A stretch of DNA of 6,954 bases from an uncultured Clostridia bacterium (GTDB taxonomy: Bacteria; Bacillota; Clostridia; Christensenellales; QALW01), in the NCBI GenBank assembly GCA_900550765.1, contig URTC01000085.1, forward strand, positions 1 to 6,954, written 5' to 3'. The notes under the pieces are model-generated. The model was not told where the DNA came from, made no database searches, and saw only the letters and a list, made by a program, of their open reading frames with translations. This document shows, piece by piece, positions 1 through 5,805 of the stretch; the stretch's first letter is position 1; each line of letters begins with the position of its first letter. The position numbers were made by a program, and so were the translations under genes.

Positions 1-863
1 ATACCCTTGCGGGAATTGTTGCCCACCGCTGCCAGCATGATAAGACAGCCGACAACTCCACTGATAAGGGGAGGCACACCGTAAAGAAGAATTACAGGAT
101 TTCTGCGGTAAAAGCTGGCATATATAAGCATAGCGGACGCAGTAACCACTGCAAAAATACCGATTTGCTCCATAGAAAAGCCGGCAAAAAAGAATAAGAC
201 GCATGTGAACGGCAGAATCATCAGCTTCGATAGAGAAATCAAACGCTCGTTTTTATCCAATAAAAGGATATATAAAAGCCAAGCACCGACAAAGAGATAT
301 AGCACTGGTACCATGTAGGCAATGGATGCAGAATACCAATACAAACCGGTAATCGCCATAGTTTTTCCAAAAAATCCAAACAACAAGCAGGTAAACGCTG
401 CTGCAATAAAGGGATGCTTTACTTTTTTTGCGTGAAACGCAAACAAAAATGCCAATAAAAATATCCCCAGTAAAACCACTGCATGGAAGTTCTGCATCAC
501 TTCCGTACCAGCTTTAAAGAGCAAAATCTCCTGTGCAAAGCAAAGTACCCTTCCTCCCCAGCGATTATAATGTTCCGAAAGATAGTGTACCATCTGCTGC
601 ATGGAAAAATCCTGGCCCCACATGCCTTCTTCCCAATAAACATAATTGAGTGTGGCATAGCCGTAATCATCATGGCTCATATAGGCATAGGAATATTGCG
701 TTACCAAAAACACAGCAAACAATACAAAAACCAATACGACAGCAAGTACTTTCACAATATTTTTCATTCTGGGTGAAACGCATCGTTTATGGTAGCTCTG
801 CTCTCCTTTTTGCTCATTCTCAAAAATATCTGCGGCAGAAAAATTGTTTTTTCCTTTTAACAT
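1..863 (-). CDS. Multi-pass membrane protein, DUF6056/GT-C glycosyltransferase-like (partial, C-terminus off window)
   Basis: The minus strand is open from an ATG at 863 to the window edge, giving 287 residues with no stop. A short charged N-terminus (about 1-35) precedes a first membrane segment (about 37-57). A polar extracytoplasmic loop follows, with His-Asp-Asp-Tyr-Gly-Tyr at 64-69 and a HYNRWGGR motif at 98-105. About six more hydrophobic helices then lie between residues 127 and 280. A paired-Asp motif just after the first helix, followed by a tryptophan/GGR or NGR motif, is the pattern I associate with DUF6056 and related GT-C-fold lipid-linked sugar transferases. The membrane topology is seen directly; the family name comes from memory of the motif; the enzymatic role is inference. 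The ATG at 863 has GGAGG seven bases upstream (871-875). The internal Met33 (ATG at 767) has no such site. The gene has its own promoter at 931-959 and is probably monocistronic at its 5' end. GtrII-like or another polysaccharide-assembly membrane protein is also possible. Confidence 0.8.
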   Translation of the reverse strand, partial: MLKGKNNFSAADIFENEQKGEQSYHKRCVSPRMKNIVKVLAVVLVFVLFAVFLVTQYSYAYMSHDDYGYATLNYVYWEEGMWGQDFSMQQMVHYLSEHYNRWGGRVLCFAQEILLFKAGTEVMQNFHAVVLLGIFLLAFLFAFHAKKVKHPFIAAAFTCLLFGFFGKTMAITGLYWYSASIAYMVPVLYLFVGAWLLYILLLDKNERLISLSKLMILPFTCVLFFFAGFSMEQIGIFAVVTASAMLIYASFYRRNPVILLYGVPPLISGVVGCLIMLAAVGNNSRKG

Positions 864-930
864 ATACAAGCCTCCGCAAGCAGCAACGCTCTATAAAATC
901 ATTCCCGGTCACCTACAATGGGCCAGAAGT

Positions 931-959
931 ATTATATCATATAAAAAATACAAATTCAA
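931..959 (-). promoter_or_regulatory. SigA-type promoter for the membrane protein gene
   Basis: On the minus strand a TTGAAT -35 (954-959) is separated by exactly 17 bp from a perfect TATAAT -10 (931-936). TGA directly before the -10 makes it an extended -10 element. Transcription would start near 924, leaving a leader of roughly 60 nt before the ATG at 863. It lies downstream of the 998-1028 hairpin, so the membrane protein gene is transcribed separately from the DUF1540 gene. Confidence 0.75.
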
Positions 960-997
960 CACCCAAACGTATTTTTTTAACATTCAAAAATAAGTAA

Positions 998-1028
998 CGG
1001 CCCTCGGATCCTTTATATCCGAGGGCCG
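998..1028 (-). terminator. Intrinsic terminator after the DUF1540 gene
   Basis: A perfect 12-bp, GC-rich stem (998-1009 pairing with 1017-1028) encloses a 7-nt loop. On the minus strand it is followed by a T-rich but interrupted tract (TTACTTATTTTTG). It starts about 50 nt after the DUF1540 stop codon and precedes the promoter of the next gene. The plus-strand side (CTTTGTTTA) is also T-rich, but no plus-strand gene reads into it here. Confidence 0.8.
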
Positions 1029-1077
1029 CTTTGTTTACTACAGCAATGCGATAAAAAGCGTTGTTCTACCGTAAATA

Positions 1078-1242
1078 TTATTTACAGCAATACTCAAAAG
1101 ACTGGCAGTCCGTACACTCGATCACAGTAGGATTGGCTTCATGGGTTCCTACATTGATATGAGCCAGGCTGCAATAATCAGCGTTTTTACAATGATGTTT
1201 ACAATTTTGGATCGTACACGAAATAGCTTCATTTCTCTGCAT
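1078..1242 (-). CDS. Small cysteine-rich DUF1540 domain protein, 54 aa
   Basis: A 54-residue protein with cysteines at 9, 14, 18, 24, 43, 46, 52 and 53. The order matches DUF1540: a Cys-x4-Cys start, a following cysteine, an aliphatic stretch ALA-H-I-N-V-like (27-31), then TDC-x-SF (44-49). DUF1540 proteins are short, found mostly in Firmicutes, sometimes as tandem copies, and are presumed metal-binding; their role is unknown. The C-terminal Cys-Cys pair and Cys18 go beyond the four cysteines I expect as the core. The start is fixed by AAAGGAGGA at 1251-1259, eight bases before ATG. The gene lies 66 nt after the acetyltransferase stop on the same strand and ends before a strong terminator, so it could be read through from that gene, from a local -10 (1296-1301), or both. 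It is soluble, with no signal peptide. Confidence 0.85.
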   Translation of the reverse strand: MQRNEAISCTIQNCKHHCKNADYCSLAHINVGTHEANPTVIECTDCQSFEYCCK

Positions 1243-1295
1243 AAAATAATTCCTCCTTTATGGTTACGGAATTATCTTTCCCTTTTATGCCGCCC

Positions 1296-1301
1296 ATTAT
1301 A
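1296..1301 (-). promoter_or_regulatory. Possible local -10 element for the DUF1540 gene
   Basis: A perfect TATAAT lies on the minus strand just upstream of the acetyltransferase stop, about 54 nt before the DUF1540 ATG. No good -35 hexamer occurs 16-18 bp upstream, and TG abuts the -10 without the extra base of a true extended -10. Read-through from the upstream gene is therefore an equally good explanation for expression. Confidence 0.35.
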
Positions 1302-1308
1302 CATTCAA

Positions 1309-2427
1309 TTAAATTTGTTTTTGATAGCAGCGGCGACGTTTATGTTCTCTTACCTCGAAACCTTTCCATTGCGCCTGAACCTTATCATTCAGCTCCAGTT
1401 CCGGTCCCGTTTCAGCAAACTTAACGCCATTTTCTATTGCCTTTTTGATAATAGAACTTAAAATAATGGCATTTACACCCTTTCCTTGATATTGCTCTTC
1501 TACAGCAATTAAATAAAGATCAATCACATCATTCTTCTTTATCGATTTTATAAAAGGAATCCATCCAAACGGAAACAGATGTCCTCTATTTTTTTGCGTT
1601 GCCTTGGCAAAAGAAGGACCGCAAAGGCCAAAACCTACCAGTTTATCCTTTTTATCGACAATAAGCGTAAGATAATCCTTATTAATAATCGGATAATACT
1701 GTGCAACATAGGAATCAATCTGCCGCTCAGTTAATGGCACTACACCGTACAAATCCTTATAGGTATCGTTGACCAATCTGAATATTTCGGGAATATATGG
1801 CTTAACATCCTTTTTTTTCTTAAACTGTACTACTCTTAAATTCAATTTTTTCAGCATTGCCTGTGATATTCGTTCTATCTTAGGATCCAGCGTTTTGGGT
1901 GCTGTAATTTGCTTCTCACACCAATCCGCATCCTTTCGATACCCCAGTTTCTCCATGTGCTCAGCATAATATGCATGATTATATATCGTAATAAACATAC
2001 TTAGTTCGTTAAATCCTTCAACAAGCATACCTTGCCGATCCAGATCGCAAAATCCAATAGGACCAATTACCTCGTTTAATCCGTTTTCTCGAGCGATCTC
2101 CTCCACTTTTCCCAGCAACGCTTTTGAAACTTCAATATCATCAATTACATCAAAACGGGTAAACCGTATCGCCTGCCGATTCCATTTTTTTATATATGCA
2201 TGATTAATCAATGCACAAATTCTTCCGACAAGAACGCCATCCTTATAGGCCAGAAACATTTCTGCCTCACAATATTCATATGCGGGATTTTTTCGTGGAT
2301 CCAAATTATTCATTTCATCCAAAGAAAGCGGCGGTACATAATAAGGATCATTTTTGTACAGTTTATTAGGGAATTCTATAAACCTTTTTAAGTCCTTTTT
2401 ACTTTTTACTTTACGTAACTCTATCAT
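1309..2427 (-). CDS. GNAT-superfamily N-acetyltransferase, YghO-like, 372 aa
   Basis: The protein begins with an IELRKVKSKKDLKRFIEFP-like segment and the YKNDPYYVPPL stretch (24-34) typical of the YghO-type family, in which two GNAT-like halves are fused. The N-terminal half carries an AEMFLAYKDGVLVGRI strand-turn-strand (55-70). The C-terminal half has a strand (DLYLIAVE, 303-310) followed by the acetyl-CoA pyrophosphate loop QYQGKGVNA (312-320) and the helix after it, the hallmark of motif A. Cofactor binding is therefore well supported; the substrate is unknown and the protein should be cytosolic. The length is usual for the family. The reading frame extends five codons further upstream to a TTG at 2442. 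I chose the ATG at 2427 because GGAG at 2437-2440 lies nine bases before it; for the ATG at 2433 the spacing is only three. A clear promoter sits at 2466-2495. The DUF1540 gene follows 66 nt downstream. Confidence 0.88.
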   Translation of the reverse strand: MIELRKVKSKKDLKRFIEFPNKLYKNDPYYVPPLSLDEMNNLDPRKNPAYEYCEAEMFLAYKDGVLVGRICALINHAYIKKWNRQAIRFTRFDVIDDIEVSKALLGKVEEIARENGLNEVIGPIGFCDLDRQGMLVEGFNELSMFITIYNHAYYAEHMEKLGYRKDADWCEKQITAPKTLDPKIERISQAMLKKLNLRVVQFKKKKDVKPYIPEIFRLVNDTYKDLYGVVPLTERQIDSYVAQYYPIINKDYLTLIVDKKDKLVGFGLCGPSFAKATQKNRGHLFPFGWIPFIKSIKKNDVIDLYLIAVEEQYQGKGVNAIILSSIIKKAIENGVKFAETGPELELNDKVQAQWKGFEVREHKRRRCYQKQI

Positions 2428-2436
2428 TTTCATTTT

Positions 2437-2440
2437 CTCC
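2437..2440 (-). promoter_or_regulatory. Ribosome binding site deciding the acetyltransferase start
   Basis: GGAG on the minus strand overlaps the potential TTG start at 2442 and leaves a 9-nt spacer to the ATG at 2427. The ATG at 2433 would have only 3 nt. No other purine-rich site exists upstream of the TTG, which argues against the longer, 377-residue reading. Confidence 0.6.
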
Positions 2441-2465
2441 AAGTATAATAAATAAATACTTGTAC

Positions 2466-2495
2466 ATTATAACATTAAAAACAAATTATGAACAA
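2466..2495 (-). promoter_or_regulatory. Promoter of the acetyltransferase gene (extended -10)
   Basis: On the minus strand a perfect TATAAT (2466-2471) is preceded by TGT, forming an extended -10. A weak TTGTTC -35 lies 18 bp upstream (2490-2495). Transcription would start about 30 nt upstream of the ATG at 2427. The promoter is divergent from the tRNA promoter at 2526-2554, with about 30 bp of A/T-tract DNA between the two. Confidence 0.6.
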
Positions 2496-2525
2496 TGTTT
2501 TTTTCTTTTTTCACAAAAAAAACGC

Positions 2526-2554
2526 TTTACAAAATCTTTTGGCTGTGATATTAT
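2526..2554 (+). promoter_or_regulatory. Promoter of the tRNA-Gly/tRNA-Lys operon
   Basis: TTTACA (2526-2531) is followed after 17 bp by TATTAT (2549-2554), each one base from consensus. TGA directly before the -10 makes it extended. The start point would be near 2561, about a dozen bases before the mature tRNA-Gly 5' end, which is typical for a stable-RNA operon. Confidence 0.7.
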
Positions 2555-2573
2555 AACAGCGTTCTTTAAATAT

Positions 2574-2649
2574 GCGGTAGTAACTCAGCTGGTAGAGTGC
2601 CACCTTGCCAAGGTGGATGTCGCGAGTTCGAATCTCGTCTATCGCTCCA
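2574..2649 (+). tRNA. tRNA-Gly(GCC)
   Basis: A complete 76-nt cloverleaf. The 7-bp acceptor stem (2574-2580 with 2639-2645) has one G-U pair. The D stem is ACTC/GAGT, and the 5-bp anticodon stem CCACC/GGTGG carries loop TTGCCAA with anticodon GCC at 2607-2609. The T arm has TTCGAAT. The discriminator is T at 2646, as in many bacterial tRNA-Gly, and CCA is encoded at 2647-2649. It is first in a two-tRNA operon and reads GGC/GGT codons. Confidence 0.97.
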
Positions 2650-2653
2650 AGAT

Positions 2654-2729
2654 GGGTTATTAGCTCAGCTGGCAGAGCACCTGACTCTTAATCAGGGTGT
2701 CCGGGGTTCGATCCCCCGATGACCCACCA
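2654..2729 (+). tRNA. tRNA-Lys(CTT)
   Basis: A complete 76-nt cloverleaf. The acceptor stem is GGGTTAT/ATGACCC with one T-G pair, the D stem GCTC/GAGC, and the anticodon stem CCTGA/TCAGG with loop CTCTTAA, giving anticodon CTT at 2687-2689. The T stem is CGGGG/CCCCG, the discriminator A is at 2726, and CCA is encoded at 2727-2729. Only four bases separate it from tRNA-Gly, so the two must be cut from one precursor. It decodes AAG; the TTT isoacceptor for AAA must be elsewhere in the genome. Confidence 0.97.
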
Positions 2730-2734
2730 GCATC

Positions 2735-2764
2735 AAAACCGGCGACATGCGTGCGCCGGTTTTT
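2735..2764 (+). terminator. Intrinsic terminator of the tRNA operon
   Basis: A 10-bp stem AAAACCGGCG/CGCCGGTTTT (2735-2744 with 2754-2763) with a 9-nt loop ends in five T residues. It begins six bases after the CCA of tRNA-Lys and closes the operon. The bases from here to 2908 hold no gene that I can support on either strand. Confidence 0.88.
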
Positions 2765-2908
2765 CTGCATACTGCACCGACAACGGCGAAAAGGCGTTGC
2801 CTTCCGTCAAAACATACGTCTGTGCCAAATGAATATATACTTGTGTAATCTCCGGAGCTCATAAAAATAACAGAATTTTGATATAATTCCCTCTCTCTAT
2901 TTTAAACA

Positions 2909-2932
2909 AAAACCGACATCTAAGTCGGTTTT
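2909..2932 (-). terminator. Intrinsic terminator of the lipoprotein/DUF1934 operon
   Basis: A 9-bp stem AAAACCGAC/GTCGGTTTT (2909-2917 with 2924-2932) with a 6-nt loop. On the minus strand the stem ends in TTTTTGTTT. It starts 44 nt after the DUF1934 stop codon. The plus-strand flank is also T-rich (TTTTATTACTTTT), so it may work in both directions and separate this operon from the tRNA unit. Confidence 0.85.
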
Positions 2933-2976
2933 ATTACTTTTATATTCTAAAACAATACTATTTCCGCAAAAGATGC

Positions 2977-3387
2977 TTACAAATATTCTACCCTAATATC
3001 CATTCCCATCTTTCCTACGCTTGCACCGCCCAGAAACAACTGATAATCTACCGAAGCCTTAATTCCGTTTTCGTTTTTATCAATGTCAAGATTCGTAGTA
3101 AAAATACGCATATCTAAAGAAATACCGCCAAAAGCTTTATATTGGGTTTCATACGTAGCCGTATCTTTAAAATACATATCCGCACCTGTATCGCCCGTAC
3201 GTTCTACCAAAATACTATCTTCACCAATGAAAAGTGTGGTATTCACCGCGTCATCATCGCTTAAATTCTCCTCATAATTCAATTTAATACCCGCCGCCGT
3301 TTCCTCGCATTCCGAACGCGTCGTAAACGTGATATCCTCCTCCATTCCCGGCTGCTTTGTTACAATCGTCAGCAATGCTTTTTTCAT
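2977..3387 (-). CDS. DUF1934 (YwiB-like) beta-barrel protein, 136 aa
   Basis: A full-length match in layout to DUF1934/YwiB: an N-terminal strand LLTIVTKQ (5-12), LNYEE (36-40), the ILVERTGDTGADMYFKD stretch (59-75), and a C-terminal pair of strands KASVDYQLFLGG and GKMGMDIRVEYL (110-136). Family members are small soluble beta-barrel proteins of about 140 residues with a lipocalin-like fold; no biochemical function is established. No signal peptide or membrane segment is seen, so it is probably cytosolic, unlike its two upstream neighbours. The ATG at 3387 is served by GAGGGAG at 3393-3399, which overlaps the TGA of the preceding lipoprotein gene (3398-3400). The 10-nt gap and shared site imply translational coupling and one operon. 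In many Firmicutes I recall ywiB next to argS; here it is last in a lipoprotein operon followed by a terminator, so that linkage is absent downstream. Confidence 0.88.
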   Translation of the reverse strand: MKKALLTIVTKQPGMEEDITFTTRSECEETAAGIKLNYEENLSDDDAVNTTLFIGEDSILVERTGDTGADMYFKDTATYETQYKAFGGISLDMRIFTTNLDIDKNENGIKASVDYQLFLGGASVGKMGMDIRVEYL

Positions 3388-3397
3388 GAATACTCCC

Positions 3398-4513
3398 TCA
3401 CTTTATAATCAAAGAAAGCTCTCCGCTTCCGTCAATAGGTGTCCGATACACCAAACCGCTTTCTACACTGTCAAAAAGATACAGCATATCTCCTGCCACA
3501 TCCATAGAATCCACATCATATACGGACTGTATTTTTCCTAACAGCGTCTTTTCCGTTCCCTGATATGTCATCCGGTAAATATCGCCGGTTTCAGCCTCTA
3601 CAAGAAAAATATAATCATCATAGATGCAATAAGCGCTCACTTCTTGCAAATGAAGCTTAATCTGCGGAAGATTTCCGCCTTCCCCCACCGCTTCACCGGC
3701 AGTATTCGTCATAGGCTGTAAATACAGACCTTTATTTTCCTCATCACTGGCTATACCGATAATCGCTGCATTTTTATAATTTAAAAGGGCGTTTCTGTAT
3801 AACGTTGTACTAATCTGTACCAACTCGAGCGTATTGGCATTCAAACGGTAAGGTATCCGTGCCGAAACAAAATACACTTCTGTATCATCAACATATAACA
3901 GCGGGCCATTATCGCTGCAAAGGATCTCTTCCCTGCCAGATGAGATCTCAATCCGCTTTGTTCCACTCTCCCCCTGATAATAATAATAGATATAATTGGG
4001 GCTGATCCTCATTCCCGAGACCTCACCGGTTTCAAACTCTTTTTTCGTTGTTGTTTCATAATCGAAATACGTAATTCTGCCGTTACTGGCAATGGCAATT
4101 CCATTCTGACCAAAAACATAGTATTCCGAATCATTAAACGTAAACAGTTTTTTATTATTCTTACCGTTTATACCTATGGAATACAACACCACATTGGCAC
4201 GCGTTGGCGAAATATAAAAAATTTTGTCACCATAAAGATGCATAGCATGTGCTTTTTGAGAAGTAACCGGCGCACAATCACTGCCATCAGTACGCATTCT
4301 GTATATCTTGGCCCGCGGTGTATCGCTGACTGCTTCAGAAGCCAGCGCCGGCATACTGCCGTTAATAAAATAAACCCAATCTCCCTGAATAACGGCAATT
4401 CCGTCATTAGAAATAATCTCCGCTTCCGGCTGGCCGCCTTCGAGTCCCTTTCCGCAGCCGAAAGTACAAAGCATCATCAACAGCACACAAAATGCAGCAA
4501 TATATTTTTTCAT
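3398..4513 (-). CDS. Propeller-type (DUF5050-like) lipoprotein, 371 aa, downstream paralog
   Basis: The N-terminus has Lys-Lys, a hydrophobic core (4-18) and a lipobox-like TFGC with Cys20, so it should be an exported, lipid-anchored protein; the -3 position (Thr) is weaker than the usual Leu. The mature part consists of degenerate repeats of the form aromatic-Tyr strand, loop, Tyr-Arg strand, DGS/DGT turn. Examples are GDWVYFING (44-52) with IYRMRTDGSD (70-79), DKIFYIS (96-102), NYIYYYY (173-179), DYIFLVE (300-306) with DIYRMTYQG (311-319), and GDMLYLFDS (341-349) with LVYRTPIDGSG (354-364). This is the pattern of DUF5050 and LDL-receptor YWTD-like beta-propellers. It clearly resembles the neighbouring lipoprotein. 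No catalytic motif is visible, so a binding or scaffold role outside the membrane is inference. AAGGAG at 4520-4525 lies six bases before the ATG. The gap to the upstream gene is 45 nt and the stop overlaps the DUF1934 ribosome binding site. Confidence 0.85.
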   Translation of the reverse strand: MKKYIAAFCVLLMMLCTFGCGKGLEGGQPEAEIISNDGIAVIQGDWVYFINGSMPALASEAVSDTPRAKIYRMRTDGSDCAPVTSQKAHAMHLYGDKIFYISPTRANVVLYSIGINGKNNKKLFTFNDSEYYVFGQNGIAIASNGRITYFDYETTTKKEFETGEVSGMRISPNYIYYYYQGESGTKRIEISSGREEILCSDNGPLLYVDDTEVYFVSARIPYRLNANTLELVQISTTLYRNALLNYKNAAIIGIASDEENKGLYLQPMTNTAGEAVGEGGNLPQIKLHLQEVSAYCIYDDYIFLVEAETGDIYRMTYQGTEKTLLGKIQSVYDVDSMDVAGDMLYLFDSVESGLVYRTPIDGSGELSLIIK

Positions 4514-4558
4514 AAATCTCTCCTTAGCACTAAAATAGCTTACAAATATAAAATCTAT

Positions 4559-5746
4559 TCAGCCTACAATAGCAATATCCTCCAGCTCAACGCATTCAAT
4601 ATACAGATCCTCCATATTCAACCGATAAACCCGATCCGAATCTCCGGCAGAGAAAAAATACAGCCATTGATCTACTACATCCAATGTATCGATGTCATAG
4701 ATATAATCCTCCATTACACATTCATCCGAACTTCCGTCGATTGCAGCCCGGTAAAGATAATTCAACTTAGAATCATTAATGTAATAAATATAACCGTCAT
4801 AATAGGCCATACAGCTGCCGCAGTTTTTTGAAATCTGCAGCTTTTGTCCTCCGCCGGAGGGAATTACAAATATTCCTGTTTCTTCACTTTCTTCCTCTTC
4901 TTCGCTTACTCCATAGGAAACGCCATAAAAATCTTCGTTTTCAGGAAAAACATATTCGGTATAACCGCCGTAAATCACGGCTTCGGCAGAAAAAGTCTTT
5001 TGGTCATAGCGATATACATTCCCGTTCCCCAGCATATAATAATACATATACTCCCGGTCAATTTTCAAAACATATGCAGCGCCGGCAGTTACTTCGGTAT
5101 ATTCATTTTTCCCATTTTCTACTTTATAAACATTACCGATATTTCCGTCAAGTTCACGCGTAAAATACGTATATTCAGGCCCTGTACGAAGATTATAAAC
5201 AGCAAAATCCGTAATCCTGCGTATATTGGTTCCGTCTCTGTCCATGCAATAAAGCTTAAAATCTTCCGTAAAATAAATACCGTCCCCGGTATAGCCGTAG
5301 CATCCCCCGTAATAGATATCATCTATCCGTTTCAGCACACGGTAACCACTCCCGTCAATATTAGCCGTACTGATATAGCTGCTGCCTTTATCGTACACAC
5401 AGAGATAGATCGTTTCCCCTTCAATATTGAACACAGAAACATCTCTGTCAACCACAACATCCTTTTCGGTACCATCGGCGCGCATCCGGCACAAGGCACC
5501 GGCGTATTCGTGAAATCGCTCATTTTCATGCCGCATAAAATTATCACCATTAATATAATAGATCCAATCTCCCTGTCTGGCAGCGAGTCCTCCGTCAGAA
5601 ACAGTGTTTTCCTCCGGCATAGCTCCGGAAAGAGGCTTTTCCAAGCCTTTATATTCTCCTGCAGAGCAGGAACAAAAAATTCCGACAAGCAATACGGCAA
5701 CCAATGAAAGAAACAGTTTTTTCTGCAAAGCTCTCCACCCTGTCAT
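4559..5746 (-). CDS. Propeller-type (DUF5050-like) lipoprotein, 395 aa (or 389 aa), upstream paralog
   Basis: A signal peptide with Lys-Lys (9-10), a hydrophobic stretch (11-25) and lipobox-like FCSC with Cys27 predicts an exported lipoprotein. At least seven degenerate blades follow: GDWIYYING (59-67) with LCRMRADGTE (85-94), ETIYLCV (111-117) with ANIDGSG (128-134), DGIYFTEDFKLYCMDRDGT (155-173), EYTYFTR (191-197), EYMYYYM (232-238) with NVYRYD (243-248), GYIYYIND (318-325) with LYRAAIDGSS (331-340), and QWLYFFS (360-366) with RVYRLN (372-377). This supports a seven-bladed propeller of DUF5050/YWTD type. An acidic SEEEEESEET tract (281-290) sits in one loop. It opens the operon and is a tandem paralog of the next gene. 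The ATG at 5746 has no ribosome binding site. A TTG at 5728 (codon 7) has GGTGGAG at 5733-5739 and gives a more compact signal peptide, so it is a serious alternative start. I keep the ATG as the outer bound. No strong promoter is visible upstream. Confidence 0.83.
   Translation of the reverse strand: MTGWRALQKKLFLSLVAVLLVGIFCSCSAGEYKGLEKPLSGAMPEENTVSDGGLAARQGDWIYYINGDNFMRHENERFHEYAGALCRMRADGTEKDVVVDRDVSVFNIEGETIYLCVYDKGSSYISTANIDGSGYRVLKRIDDIYYGGCYGYTGDGIYFTEDFKLYCMDRDGTNIRRITDFAVYNLRTGPEYTYFTRELDGNIGNVYKVENGKNEYTEVTAGAAYVLKIDREYMYYYMLGNGNVYRYDQKTFSAEAVIYGGYTEYVFPENEDFYGVSYGVSEEEEESEETGIFVIPSGGGQKLQISKNCGSCMAYYDGYIYYINDSKLNYLYRAAIDGSSDECVMEDYIYDIDTLDVVDQWLYFFSAGDSDRVYRLNMEDLYIECVELEDIAIVG
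5733..5739 (-). promoter_or_regulatory. Possible ribosome binding site for a TTG start of the upstream lipoprotein
   Basis: GGTGGAG on the minus strand lies inside the annotated coding region, four bases before the TTG at 5728. Nothing similar precedes the ATG at 5746, where the sequence is AAATAAAGAATT. The short spacer is a point against it, so the start remains undecided. Confidence 0.45.
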
Positions 5747-5788
5747 AATTCTTTATTTTGTGCATAAAATTCAACAGAAAATCAGTTT

Positions 5789-5795
5789 AAAGGAG
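5789..5795 (+). promoter_or_regulatory. Ribosome binding site of the 58-aa plus-strand ORF
   Basis: AAAGGAG on the plus strand lies ten bases before the ATG at 5806. It is five bases before a second, out-of-frame ATG at 5801, which opens only a 17-codon frame. A strong site in AT-rich DNA between two minus-strand genes is the main reason to accept the plus-strand ORF. Confidence 0.55.
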
Positions 5796-5805
5796 TGTTG
5801 ATGTT

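Noticed and set aside
483..997. Two plus-strand ORFs of 97 and 115 codons.
   Set aside because: They run antisense to the membrane protein gene and its promoter, lack ribosome binding sites and show no recognisable protein features.
1071..1085. Palindrome GTAAATA-T-TATTTAC over the DUF1540 stop codon as an operator.
   Set aside because: It is a short AT-rich palindrome at a gene end with no promoter next to it; the strong terminator is the separate hairpin at 998-1028.
2879..2887. Plus-strand extended -10 (TGA-TATAAT) in the gap after the tRNA operon, possibly a small RNA promoter.
   Set aside because: No usable -35 hexamer lies 16-18 bp upstream, and the hairpin at 2909-2932 would end any transcript after about 40 nt, leaving no plausible structured RNA.
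2765..2908. Minus-strand ORF of about 55 codons beginning in this gap.
   Set aside because: It runs antisense through the terminator and tRNA-Lys, has no ribosome binding site and is explained as chance.
4844..5707. A 287-codon open frame on the plus strand, and similar long frames across 4238-5163.
   Set aside because: These are antisense shadows of the two lipoprotein genes. The minus-strand frames have lipoprotein signals, ribosome binding sites and recognisable repeats; the plus-strand frames have none.
5764..5791. Minus-strand TTTAAA - 16 bp - TTTTAT as a promoter for the lipoprotein operon.
   Set aside because: Each hexamer matches consensus at only four of six positions in AT-rich DNA, so it is no better than chance; it also overlaps the plus-strand ribosome binding site.
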